Shown here one piece after another: positions 1 to 5,354 of a stretch of 7,172 bases of DNA. Location of the stretch: assembly GCA_015494185.1 (NCBI GenBank), contig WGBT01000163.1:1-7172 (forward strand), read 5' to 3'. The notes beneath the pieces were generated by a model. The model did not search any database. It saw only the letters and a list, made by a program, of their open reading frames with translations, and was not told the origin of the DNA. The translations under genes and the position numbers were made by a program. Source of the DNA: Hyphomicrobiales bacterium. GTDB lineage: Bacteria; Pseudomonadota; Alphaproteobacteria; Rhizobiales; S144-35. Every line of letters starts with the position of its first letter. The stretch's first letter is position 1.

Positions 1-93
1 GCGCCGCGCTGGGGAAACCAAACCGATTTCTTCATAATAACGCAGGGTTTTGGCTGGCAACCCGGTGATCTGAGCAACTTCACCCACAATCAT
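1..93 (-). CDS. cueR: MerR-family regulator, probably CueR/HmrR-type Cu(I) sensor (N-terminal 31 aa, cut by window edge)
   Basis: Only the first 31 codons are inside the window; the gene continues past the left edge. The visible protein (MIVGEVAQITGLP..TLRYYEEIGLVSP) is the N-terminal winged helix-turn-helix of the MerR family, with the typical ITGL-x3-TLRYYE-x2-GL pattern at residues 9-25. MerR proteins bind as dimers between the -35 and -10 boxes and activate transcription when they sense their effector. I chose the ATG at 93-91 because a perfect AGGAGG lies 7 nt upstream (101-106 read on the minus strand); an in-frame ATG at 99-97 sits only 1 nt from that site. The gene follows copA after 23 nt on the same strand, so the two are probably co-transcribed. 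Cu(I) specificity is inferred from this neighbour: the metal-binding cysteines lie outside the window. MerR family is near certain, CueR likely. Confidence 0.85.
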   Translation of the reverse strand, partial: MIVGEVAQITGLPAKTLRYYEEIGLVSPARR

Positions 94-100
94 GATCATC

Positions 101-106
101 CCTCCT
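101..106 (-). promoter_or_regulatory. Strong Shine-Dalgarno of the MerR-type regulator gene
   Basis: AGGAGG on the minus strand in the 23-nt gap between the copA stop and the regulator. It is the strongest ribosome binding site in the window and decides between two in-frame ATG codons: it lies 7 nt from the ATG at 93 but only 1 nt from the ATG at 99. Confidence 0.8.
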
Positions 107-116
107 TAGCGTTTCA

Positions 117-2375
117 TCATTTCACAGACCAACGTTTCAGCAACAAAGAACTGGTCACAACACTTACGGAACTCATCGCCATCGCCGCCCCGGCAAAGGC
201 TGGGCTCAACAGCCCAAAGGCCGCCAGCGGCAAGCCGATGACGTTGTAAATGAAAGCCCAGAACAGATTCTGCCAAATCTTCCGCCAGGTGGCTTTGGCA
301 ACATCGAGGGCCGCTGGCACCAGGCGCGGGTCTGGGCGCATCAGGGTGATGCCGGCGGTTTCCATGGCCACGTCAGTGCCCGAGCCCATGGCGATGCCGA
401 CATCGGCCAGGGCCAGTGCGGGCGCATCGTTGATGCCATCGCCAACCATCGCCACCCGCCGCCCCTGATCGAGCAGCTCTTGGACCCATTGCGATTTTTC
501 TTCAGGTTTGACGCCCCCGCGATAGTGCGCAATCCCAACCTGTTTGGCCACCGCTTCGACCACCTGCGGCGCGTCCCCAGAAAGCAGCCGCGGCTCAATC
601 CCCATTGCTTTGAGCCGGGCAACGGCCATGGGAGCGGTTTCGCGCAATGGGTCGGCAATCGCCATAATCCCAAGGGCCCGGTCATCTTCGGCAACGAAAA
701 TCACCGTCTTTCCTTGGCTTTCAAGTTGCAGCGCTTGTGCTGTCCAGACACTGGGATCGATCCCGTTGCGCTCCAAGAAATCACGGTTTCCAATGACCAG
801 GCTGTGGCCATCGACAACCCCGCGCACGCCAGCCCCGGTGACACTTTCAAATTGGTTCACTTCTTTGGGGGCGACACCGCGGTTTTGGGCATATTCGACC
901 ACCGCCTGCGCCAACGGATGTTCACTTGCCGCCTGCACCCCGGCAATCCGGGCCAAAACCGCCTCATTTCCCTCAAAACCCAAAACCTGCAACACCTTGG
1001 GTTGGCCTTCGGTCAAGGTGCCGGTCTTGTCGAAAATCACCGTGTCGACGGCATGGGCACGCTCCAATGCCTCGACATCCTTGATCAGAATGCCAGCGCG
1101 CGCGGCAACCCCTGTGCCGGTCACAATGGCCGTTGGCGTCGCCAGACCCAAAGCACAAGGGCAGGCAATCACCAAGACCGAAACCGCTGCAACCAACGCC
1201 TGCTCGAATCCAGCCCCGGCAAGCAGCCAGCCGATCAACGCCAAGGCGGCAATGCCCATGACCGTTGGCACAAACACCGCACTGACCTTGTCCACCAGTT
1301 TTTGCACCGGCGCCTTGCCGCTTTGCGCATTTTCGACCAGCTGAATGATTTTCGCCAAGGTCGCGTCTTCCCCCACCCGGGTGGCCCGAATTTTCAGCCG
1401 CCCAGTGCCGTTGATAGAGCCCCCTGTAACGGGATCGCCTGGTTGCTTGGCCACGGGCAGGCTCTCCCCGGTCAACAGGGATTCGTCGGCCTGCGAATGG
1501 CCTTCGATGACCTCCCCATCAACCGCAATCCGCTCCCCAGGCCGCACCAGAACCACATCTCCCTTGACGACCTGATCAATCGGCAGCTCGAGGGTCTTGC
1601 CATCACGGATCACCCGGGCAGTCTCAGGGCGCAGTTCCATCAAGGCGCGGATTGCCGCCGAGGCGCTGCGTTTGGCGCGCTGTTCCAGCAATTTCCCAAG
1701 CAAGACCAAAGTGATGACAATCGCTGACGCTTCAAAGTAAAGATGCCCAGAGGCGCCTTGAGCGCCCAATTTGAAGATCAAATAAAGGCTGTAGAAATAA
1801 GCCGCACTCGTCCCCAAAGCCACCAGCACGTCCATATTGCCGCTGCCATGTTGCAACGCCTTCCAAGCGCCCTTGTAATAGCGTGCGCCGGCGATGAACT
1901 GGATCGGGGTTGCCAACACCCATTCGGTCCAGGGCGACAAGTGAAAGCCAAGGCCTAACCAGACCGAAAACATTTGCGCCAGCAACGGCAAACTCAACAG
2001 TGCAGCCCCGATAAAGACAAGGCTGTTCCAATCCAGCCCCCCCAAAACGGACGTTTCGGTTTGGGGCTCCTTTTGGGAAAGGCCGTGATGCAACCGCGCC
2101 CCATAACCGGTTTCTTCAACCGCCTTGACAAGCGCTTCCGGCGCCACCCCCTCGGCTACTTTTACATCCGCCCGGTCAGTGGCCGCATTCACATCGGCGG
2201 CGATCACCCCGGGCACGGCCTCAAGCGCCCGGGTCACGGTTGCCGCACAGCTGGTGCAAGTCATACCGGTGATGTCAAGCCGGATCATTTGGCCCGGCTC
2301 AGACCGGTCAAGGTTCCGGCGCGGTGCAACTTCTTCCTCAGGCGGTAATTCGCAAATTTCAGCTTGCTCATTCAT
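117..2375 (-). CDS. copA: Cu(I)-exporting P1B-1-type ATPase CopA (752 aa)
   Basis: Inner-membrane pump that uses ATP to export Cu(I) from the cytoplasm. Seen in order (residues from the ATG at 2375): one heavy-metal-associated domain with GMTCTSC at 37-43; transmembrane segments in about 115-230; actuator TGES at 302-305; transmembrane metal site CPC at 405-407 (ACPCALG); phosphorylation site DKTGT with Asp449; SEHP at 484-487, the nucleotide-domain HP motif of P1B pumps; GDGIND at 645-650; last two helices with Tyr710-Asn711 and MSS at 734-736. CPC plus YN plus MxxSS-like residues define the Cu(I)/Ag(I) subgroup. Length is normal for a one-HMA CopA. A TTG codon 21 nt upstream would add seven residues; I prefer the ATG because AAGG stands 9 nt before it. 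It leads an operon with the MerR-type regulator 23 nt downstream. A canonical CueR operator is not obvious upstream. Confidence 0.97.
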   Translation of the reverse strand: MNEQAEICELPPEEEVAPRRNLDRSEPGQMIRLDITGMTCTSCAATVTRALEAVPGVIAADVNAATDRADVKVAEGVAPEALVKAVEETGYGARLHHGLSQKEPQTETSVLGGLDWNSLVFIGAALLSLPLLAQMFSVWLGLGFHLSPWTEWVLATPIQFIAGARYYKGAWKALQHGSGNMDVLVALGTSAAYFYSLYLIFKLGAQGASGHLYFEASAIVITLVLLGKLLEQRAKRSASAAIRALMELRPETARVIRDGKTLELPIDQVVKGDVVLVRPGERIAVDGEVIEGHSQADESLLTGESLPVAKQPGDPVTGGSINGTGRLKIRATRVGEDATLAKIIQLVENAQSGKAPVQKLVDKVSAVFVPTVMGIAALALIGWLLAGAGFEQALVAAVSVLVIACPCALGLATPTAIVTGTGVAARAGILIKDVEALERAHAVDTVIFDKTGTLTEGQPKVLQVLGFEGNEAVLARIAGVQAASEHPLAQAVVEYAQNRGVAPKEVNQFESVTGAGVRGVVDGHSLVIGNRDFLERNGIDPSVWTAQALQLESQGKTVIFVAEDDRALGIMAIADPLRETAPMAVARLKAMGIEPRLLSGDAPQVVEAVAKQVGIAHYRGGVKPEEKSQWVQELLDQGRRVAMVGDGINDAPALALADVGIAMGSGTDVAMETAGITLMRPDPRLVPAALDVAKATWRKIWQNLFWAFIYNVIGLPLAAFGLLSPAFAGAAMAMSSVSVVTSSLLLKRWSVK

Positions 2376-2395
2376 GATCTTACGCCTTATTTTCA

Positions 2396-2423
2396 ATTTT
2401 AAGGCCGTGCCTCGCGAAGGTAA
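2396..2423 (-). promoter_or_regulatory. Weak candidate promoter for copA
   Basis: On the minus strand TTACCT (2418-2423) and TAAAAT (2396-2401) are separated by 16 nt, just upstream of copA. The -35-like box overlaps ACCTTC, which resembles one half of a CueR-type operator, but the matching half is poor and the spacer is not the 19-20 nt expected of a MerR-activated promoter. The implied leader would be very short. Low confidence. Confidence 0.22.
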
Positions 2424-2547
2424 GCGGCAGCGGCCATTTCACGCCCATAGCTCGATCAAGTTGCAGCAATGGTCTGCCTTGAGACTTGAGAACCATGGGC
2501 TGTGAGGCTATCTCTCAATCAGCCTTGCATTTCTCATCTTCCGCATT

Positions 2548-2583
2548 TCCCATGAAAATGACGGGTCCCATGAAAATGACGGG
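2548..2583. repeat. Perfect 18-bp tandem duplication upstream of dusA
   Basis: The unit TCCCATGAAAATGACGGG occurs twice with no gap (2548-2565 and 2566-2583), followed by one further matching T. It lies in the divergent copA-dusA spacer, ending 48 nt before the dusA start. The unit has CCC/GGG ends and is a multiple of three, so the two copies keep one reading frame open (ATG 2552 to TAG 2602, 16 codons), although no ribosome binding site precedes that ATG. Function unknown; it could be a replication-slippage duplication or a pair of protein-binding sites. Confidence 0.9.
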
Positions 2584-2616
2584 TGAGCTTTTCAACAGAT
2601 AGGGCTTCCATCAACT

Positions 2617-2622
2617 GGAAGG
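2617..2622 (+). promoter_or_regulatory. Shine-Dalgarno deciding the GTG start of dusA
   Basis: GGAAGG lies 9 nt before the GTG at 2632. A second purine run, AAGGA at 2625-2629, is only 2 nt from the GTG and is therefore too close to serve. Confidence 0.6.
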
Positions 2623-2631
2623 TCAAGGAAC

Positions 2632-3651
2632 GTGCTGGAAATATCGGACAAAAAAGCGCAAAGCCCATCAGCTCCCTCCAAGGCAGGCTTCTCACGGCGG
2701 TTTTGCGTGGCGCCGATGATGGATTGGACCGACCGTCATTGCCGCTATTTCCACCGTCAGCTCAGCCGGCATGCCTTGCTTTATACCGAAATGGTTACCG
2801 CAACGGCGGTTCTTCATGGCAATCGCGAGCGGCTGCTTGGTTTCCATGAGGCCGAACATCCCGTGGCCCTGCAATTGGGGGGCAGTGACCCGGCGCAATT
2901 GGCCCAAGCCGCGGCAATTGGGGCGTCTTTTGGTTATGACGAGATCAATCTGAATGTCGGCTGCCCATCCGACCGGGTACAAAGCGGACGGTTTGGCGCC
3001 TGTTTGATGGCCGAACCTCAACTTGTGGCTGAATGTGTGGCAGCGATGCAGGCCGCCGCCGCGCCGATTCCCATCACGGTCAAATGCCGGATCGGCATCG
3101 ATGATCAGGACACGCAAGCCGCTTTGATGAACTTTGTGGAAACGGTTGCGGCCGCGGGCTGTCAAACCTTTATCGTTCATGCCCGCAAAGCCTGGCTGAA
3201 AGGCTTAAGCCCCAAACAAAACCGCAATGTGCCGCCACTTGATTATCAGCGGGTCTATCAACTCAAGGCGGCCCGGCCTGATCTTGAGATCATCATCAAT
3301 GGCGGGATCGCCGGCCTCGAGGCGGCCCTTTCCCATCTCCAGCACACCGATGGCGTCATGCTTGGGCGGGCGGCCTATCACAGACCGGCCCTGCTGGCCG
3401 AGGTCGATGCCCGTATTTTCGGCGTCAAGATGAAAAAAAAGTCGCTAAGCTCTGTCATACGGGCTATGCTTCCCTATATTGAAGCTGAGCTTGCTGCGGG
3501 CACCCGCCTGCACCAGATCAGCCGTCATATGCTCGGCCTGTTTCACGGTGAGAAGGGCGCGCGGGCCTGGCGGCGGCATCTAAGCGAAAAGGCGACACGG
3601 CCCGGGGCTGGCATCGAGGTTCTTTTGAGCGCCTTGGAAGCGGTCACTTGA
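2632..3651 (+). CDS. dusA: tRNA-dihydrouridine(20/20a) synthase DusA (339 aa)
   Basis: FMN enzyme that reduces uridines of the tRNA D-loop to dihydrouridine with NADPH, in the cytosol. The protein is a TIM barrel with a C-terminal helical domain. Visible DusA marks: FCVAPMMDWTDRHCRYF at 24-40; EINLNVGCPSDRVQSGRFGA at 104-123, where Cys111 is the catalytic acid by family knowledge; VKCRIG at 150-155; HARKAWLKGLSPKQNR at 183-198, a DusA-specific stretch; FMN-phosphate contacts INGGI (222-226) and GVMLGRAAYHRP (241-252); and GARAWRRHLSE at 309-319. Length is usual for the family. The start is GTG at 2632, chosen because GGAAGG at 2617-2622 stands 9 nt upstream and no ATG lies between it and the conserved core. 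It is transcribed divergently from copA, and the next plus-strand gene begins 375 nt after its stop, so it is probably monocistronic. Confidence 0.96.
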   Translation: MLEISDKKAQSPSAPSKAGFSRRFCVAPMMDWTDRHCRYFHRQLSRHALLYTEMVTATAVLHGNRERLLGFHEAEHPVALQLGGSDPAQLAQAAAIGASFGYDEINLNVGCPSDRVQSGRFGACLMAEPQLVAECVAAMQAAAAPIPITVKCRIGIDDQDTQAALMNFVETVAAAGCQTFIVHARKAWLKGLSPKQNRNVPPLDYQRVYQLKAARPDLEIIINGGIAGLEAALSHLQHTDGVMLGRAAYHRPALLAEVDARIFGVKMKKKSLSSVIRAMLPYIEAELAAGTRLHQISRHMLGLFHGEKGARAWRRHLSEKATRPGAGIEVLLSALEAVT

Positions 3652-3759
3652 CGATGCTGAAGGCAACCGAGAGGAAAGAGAAGGACGATGGAGGGAGAAT
3701 AAAACTCTGTGCAAGTGCAGGCGGCAGGCCGGGCGCATAAGTGTATAACTCCAGACAGA

Positions 3760-3789
3760 TATACGACACACTCTTATACGACACACTCT
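3760..3789. repeat. Perfect 15-bp tandem duplication
   Basis: TATACGACACACTCT occurs twice head to tail (3760-3774 and 3775-3789), about 110 nt after the dusA stop. The upstream GTATA at 3743-3747 could pair with TATAC of either copy, but only over 5 bp. Function unknown. Confidence 0.9.
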
Positions 3790-3812
3790 CTTGAGCCCAA
3801 TGGCGCCCTCCA

Positions 3813-3903
3813 AGCCATCCTTTTGGTGCCATCGTCGCTCGCCTCACCCCCTTCCGGGTGAGCGACGATGGCTCCGGGAGGATGGCGGGCTATCCTTCTG
3901 GTG
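3813..3903. repeat. Imperfect direct repeats bracketing the hairpin
   Basis: AGCCATCCTTTTGGTG (3813-3828) and GGCTATCCTTCTGGTG (3888-3903) match at 13 of 16 positions and enclose the inverted repeat. Together they give a direct-inverted-direct arrangement of about 90 bp, which resembles a small repetitive element. Whether it recurs elsewhere in the genome cannot be seen here. Confidence 0.55.
3814..3886. repeat. Long imperfect inverted repeat (hairpin) between dusA and the thioredoxin gene
   Basis: Arms pair in three blocks: GCCATCC (3814-3820) with GGATGGC (3880-3886); a symmetric 7x7 internal loop; GCCATCGTCG (3828-3837) with CGACGATGGC (3863-3872); a 5-nt bulge; and CTCACCC (3843-3849) with GGGTGAG (3856-3862) around a 6-nt loop. 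The middle block can instead extend to a 13-bp perfect stem with a larger loop. No T-run follows on either strand, so it is not a classical intrinsic terminator, though it could stabilise the dusA transcript end. It could also be a REP/MITE-like element or part of a small RNA. Confidence 0.75.
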
Positions 3904-3920
3904 AAAAGGAAGCGAGCTTC

Positions 3921-3950
3921 TGCACACTGGTTCCAGACAATGCACACAGG
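3921..3950. repeat. Paired TGCACAC boxes, 20 bp apart, upstream of the thioredoxin gene
   Basis: TGCACACTGG (3921-3930) and TGCACACAGG (3941-3950) are direct repeats differing at one base, with a centre-to-centre distance of 20 bp, close to two helical turns. They stand 77 nt before the next start codon. The spacing would suit a dimeric regulator, but nothing else identifies one. Confidence 0.4.
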
Positions 3951-4026
3951 AAGCCCTTTGAGGATGTGTCAAATCACCTGAACGCCTAAAAAATCTGACC
4001 TAAATAATCTTACATGAGTAAAAACG

Positions 4027-4752
4027 ATGATTGTGCGATTTGCTTGGTTCCTGGTTTATGTTTTGCCGCTAACCCTTGCCGGCGTTATGCCGTTACTGCC
4101 GGTTTTCAATTCTCCTTCAGCGGCGTTGGAAACAAAACACGCAGAAACAAAACAGGCCGAGGAGGCTTTGGCAGGGCTGAAATTGCCGCCGCCAACAGGC
4201 CCGGCCACCCCGCGCCTCATGCCCACAAAGGGAGATGACGGGCTTTATCATCACGAATGGTTCACCGATTCCTTTCTCAATCTGAAAGAAGACTGGGAAG
4301 AGGCCAAAGCCGAGGGCAAAAGGCTGGCGATTTTCATCGAACAGCGCGGCTGCAGCTATTGCGAACAGATTCAAAAAGAAATCCTGTCGCAAAAATATAT
4401 CCGTGATTATATCAAGAACAATTTTCGCGTGATACAGCTTAACTTATGGGGCGAACGCAAGGTCATCGACTTCGATGGCAAGGAGCTTCCCGAAAAGGAA
4501 GCAGCGCGGCGCTGGGGCATCTTGTTCACGCCAACCATTTTGCTGTTTACCGACGATTCCACCGGCAAAATCGGCAAACCGGCACCGGCCTGGACGGTGG
4601 CTTCCATGCCGGGCGCTTTCAAGAAAAACACCTTTTATGATATGTTTGTCTGGGTTGGCTCGGGCGCCCATAAAGTCATGCCCAATTTTCAGGCTTTTCA
4701 TATCAACCGCATCAAAGCGCGCCAAAAGCTGCAGGCGGCACAGAAGCGGTGA
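4027..4752 (+). CDS. Exported SoxW-like thioredoxin-fold protein (241 aa)
   Basis: Probable periplasmic or membrane-anchored thiol-disulfide protein. Residues 1-27 form a hydrophobic signal or anchor segment with Arg4 in front. A linker rich in Ala, Lys, Glu and Pro runs to about residue 70. The thioredoxin domain follows: KRLAIFIEQRGCSYC at 98-112 carries the active-site pair Cys109-Ser-Tyr-Cys112, and FTPT at 167-170 gives the cis-proline (Pro169). NLWGERKVIDFDG (139-151) and the tail MPGAFKKNTFYDMFVWV (194-210) resemble the SoxW group of periplasmic thioredoxins as I remember them. No Sox genes are nearby, so the name implies a family, not thiosulfate oxidation. Its substrate is unknown; it may reduce mixed disulfides or act in cytochrome c or stress repair. 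The start ATG has only a weak GAG 8 nt upstream; a stop codon at 4015-4017 rules out a longer frame. It stands alone on its strand and converges with the 63-aa gene. Confidence 0.88.
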   Translation: MIVRFAWFLVYVLPLTLAGVMPLLPVFNSPSAALETKHAETKQAEEALAGLKLPPPTGPATPRLMPTKGDDGLYHHEWFTDSFLNLKEDWEEAKAEGKRLAIFIEQRGCSYCEQIQKEILSQKYIRDYIKNNFRVIQLNLWGERKVIDFDGKELPEKEAARRWGILFTPTILLFTDDSTGKIGKPAPAWTVASMPGAFKKNTFYDMFVWVGSGAHKVMPNFQAFHINRIKARQKLQAAQKR

Positions 4753-4812
4753 GAGGTTGATTGCACATCCCCGCTTGCCCCTTCCTGCGCCGCGCAATAG
4801 CTTGTCGGCTAT

Positions 4813-4828
4813 CCGCTCATGGGAGCGG
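4813..4828. terminator. Small hairpin between convergent genes, possible weak terminator
   Basis: CCGCTC (4813-4818) and GAGCGG (4823-4828) form a 6-bp GC-rich stem with a 4-nt ATGG loop, 60 nt after the thioredoxin gene stop and 5 nt from the stop of the opposite gene. A neighbouring ATAGC/GCTAT pair lies just before it. No T-run follows on either strand, so it is weak as an intrinsic terminator; the convergent position is the main support. Confidence 0.3.
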
Positions 4829-4833
4829 CAGGA

Positions 4834-5025
4834 CTACTTGGGACCGATCCGCAAGGTGGTTTCACAACCGGCAAGCCCAAACGCCACGGCAACGACCAGC
4901 ACGATGATCACCGAATAGGACAACACCAAAGCCCAGGTATTTCGAACAAAATCGCCCTGTTCCAAGCCTAGATCTGGTCCTGAAACGCGATCTTTTTGAT
5001 TTGTAACTTGTTTTGACAACGCCAT
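4834..5025 (-). CDS. Hypothetical small single-span membrane protein or mini-lipoprotein (63 aa)
   Basis: I do not recognise the family. The first about 28 residues are hydrophilic (MALSKQVTNQKDRVSG..), ending in Arg28-Asn29. A hydrophobic stretch at 31-53 follows (ALVLSYSVIIVLVVAVAFGL), then LAGC at 51-54 and a ten-residue tail ETTLRIGPK with basic residues. LAGC fits the lipobox consensus, so Cys54 could be lipidated, but the n-region would be unusually long and the mature peptide only ten residues; a plain N-in transmembrane anchor is an equal reading. Evidence for a real gene: ATG at 5025 with AGAGG 8 nt upstream (5034-5038), a candidate promoter at 5063-5091, typical membrane-protein composition, and no overlap with another gene. 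It converges with the thioredoxin gene and diverges from aspS. Confidence 0.6.
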   Translation of the reverse strand: MALSKQVTNQKDRVSGPDLGLEQGDFVRNTWALVLSYSVIIVLVVAVAFGLAGCETTLRIGPK

Positions 5026-5062
5026 AACGAACGCCTCTATCTCACTAAACTCAACAAAAAAG

Positions 5063-5091
5063 ATATTATTTTTGATGAATGCAATTTTAAA
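5063..5091 (-). promoter_or_regulatory. Candidate sigma70-type promoter of the 63-aa gene
   Basis: On the minus strand TTTAAA (5086-5091) and TAATAT (5063-5068) are 17 nt apart, each matching four of six consensus positions, in the most AT-rich part of the window. The implied start would give a leader of about 30 nt that includes the AGAGG ribosome binding site. Inferred from spacing and position only. Confidence 0.4.
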
Positions 5092-5094
5092 TTG
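5082..5094. repeat. Perfect 13-nt palindrome CAATTTTAAATTG overlapping the candidate -35 box
   Basis: CAATTT and AAATTG flank a single central T. The site covers the candidate -35 box of the 63-aa gene, where a dimeric repressor would act. AT-rich palindromes of this size also occur by chance, so an operator role is only a suggestion. Confidence 0.35.
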
Positions 5095-5283
5095 ATGGGA
5101 CTAACAAATCGTAAACGCCCCCTTCGAGGCATCTTTTGATGAATCGAAGCACAGGCTTTGCCACAGAATTTATCTAGAGAAAGGCATTTCGGAAGTCGCC
5201 AATCCCTTGAATCATGACAGAACAGAGCTTGACAAATGGGGACAGCCGTGCGTTTTTCCACCCCATCACAAACCGTCTTTCCG

Positions 5284-5316
5284 CCCCGCTCTGCCAGCCT
5301 GAACCGGAGGGTGGGG
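5284..5316 (+). repeat. GC-rich hairpin in the aspS leader
   Basis: CCCCGCTCT (5284-5292) can pair with AGGGTGGGG (5308-5316) over nine positions, two of them G-U, around a 15-nt loop; CTTTCCG before it and TGAGGGAAG after it allow imperfect extension. It ends 38 nt before the preferred aspS start. No T-run follows. It may be a repetitive-element remnant or a leader structure affecting aspS expression. Confidence 0.4.
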
Positions 5317-5354
5317 TGAGGGAAGCACAAGGGGCGTCAGCATCAGGTCACACC

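Larger units (their letters stand above)
3652..4026. other. 375-nt intergenic region with clustered small repeats
   Basis: No protein-coding gene is convincing here. The open frames on the minus strand that cover parts of it are low-complexity, run back into dusA and owe their openness to the tandem repeat. It contains a 15-bp tandem duplication, a long imperfect hairpin with flanking imperfect direct repeats, and two TGCACAC boxes, all listed separately. The last about 60 nt before the thioredoxin gene are AT-rich and may hold its promoter, but I see no good -35/-10 pair. No tRNA-like structure was seen. Confidence 0.6.
5026..5354. other. 329-nt divergent region between the 63-aa gene and aspS
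   Basis: The left part (about 5040-5100) is AT-rich and holds the candidate promoter and palindrome of the minus-strand gene. The 11-mer TTTTGATGAAT occurs twice (5070-5080 and 5134-5144). The right part is the aspS leader and contains a GC-rich hairpin. An in-frame upstream ATG for aspS exists at 5214, but the stretch it would add does not look like protein. I found no clear -35/-10 pair for aspS and no T-box or other riboswitch that I can name. Confidence 0.5.

Noticed and set aside
480..1727. A 415-codon plus-strand open frame opposite copA
   Set aside because: It is entirely antisense to the highly conserved CopA catalytic core. Its translation is rich in Arg, His, Pro and Gln with no recognisable domain, as expected for the mirror frame of a GC-rich gene. 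The 266-codon frame at 544-1344 is rejected for the same reason.
2376..2396. TTG at 2396 as a longer copA start
   Set aside because: It adds only seven basic residues without family support and would bury the AAGG site that serves the ATG at 2375.
2479..2518. TTGAGA/TCTCAA inverted repeat as a CueR or other operator for copA
   Set aside because: Only 6 bp with a 21-nt gap, over 100 nt from copA and without promoter boxes around it; a chance match is likely.
2692..3180. A 162-codon minus-strand open frame opposite dusA
   Set aside because: Lies over the conserved DusA barrel and catalytic loop; it is a shadow frame.
3580..3847. Two overlapping minus-strand frames (77 and 67 codons) over the dusA end and the following spacer
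   Set aside because: Both read through the 15-bp tandem duplication (giving RVCRI or KSVSY repeats), overlap the end of dusA and show no domain; neither looks like a protein.
4014..4238. A 74-codon plus-strand frame starting at ATG 4014
   Set aside because: Out of frame with the thioredoxin-like gene and overlapping its start; the CSYC and cis-proline motifs confirm the frame from 4027.
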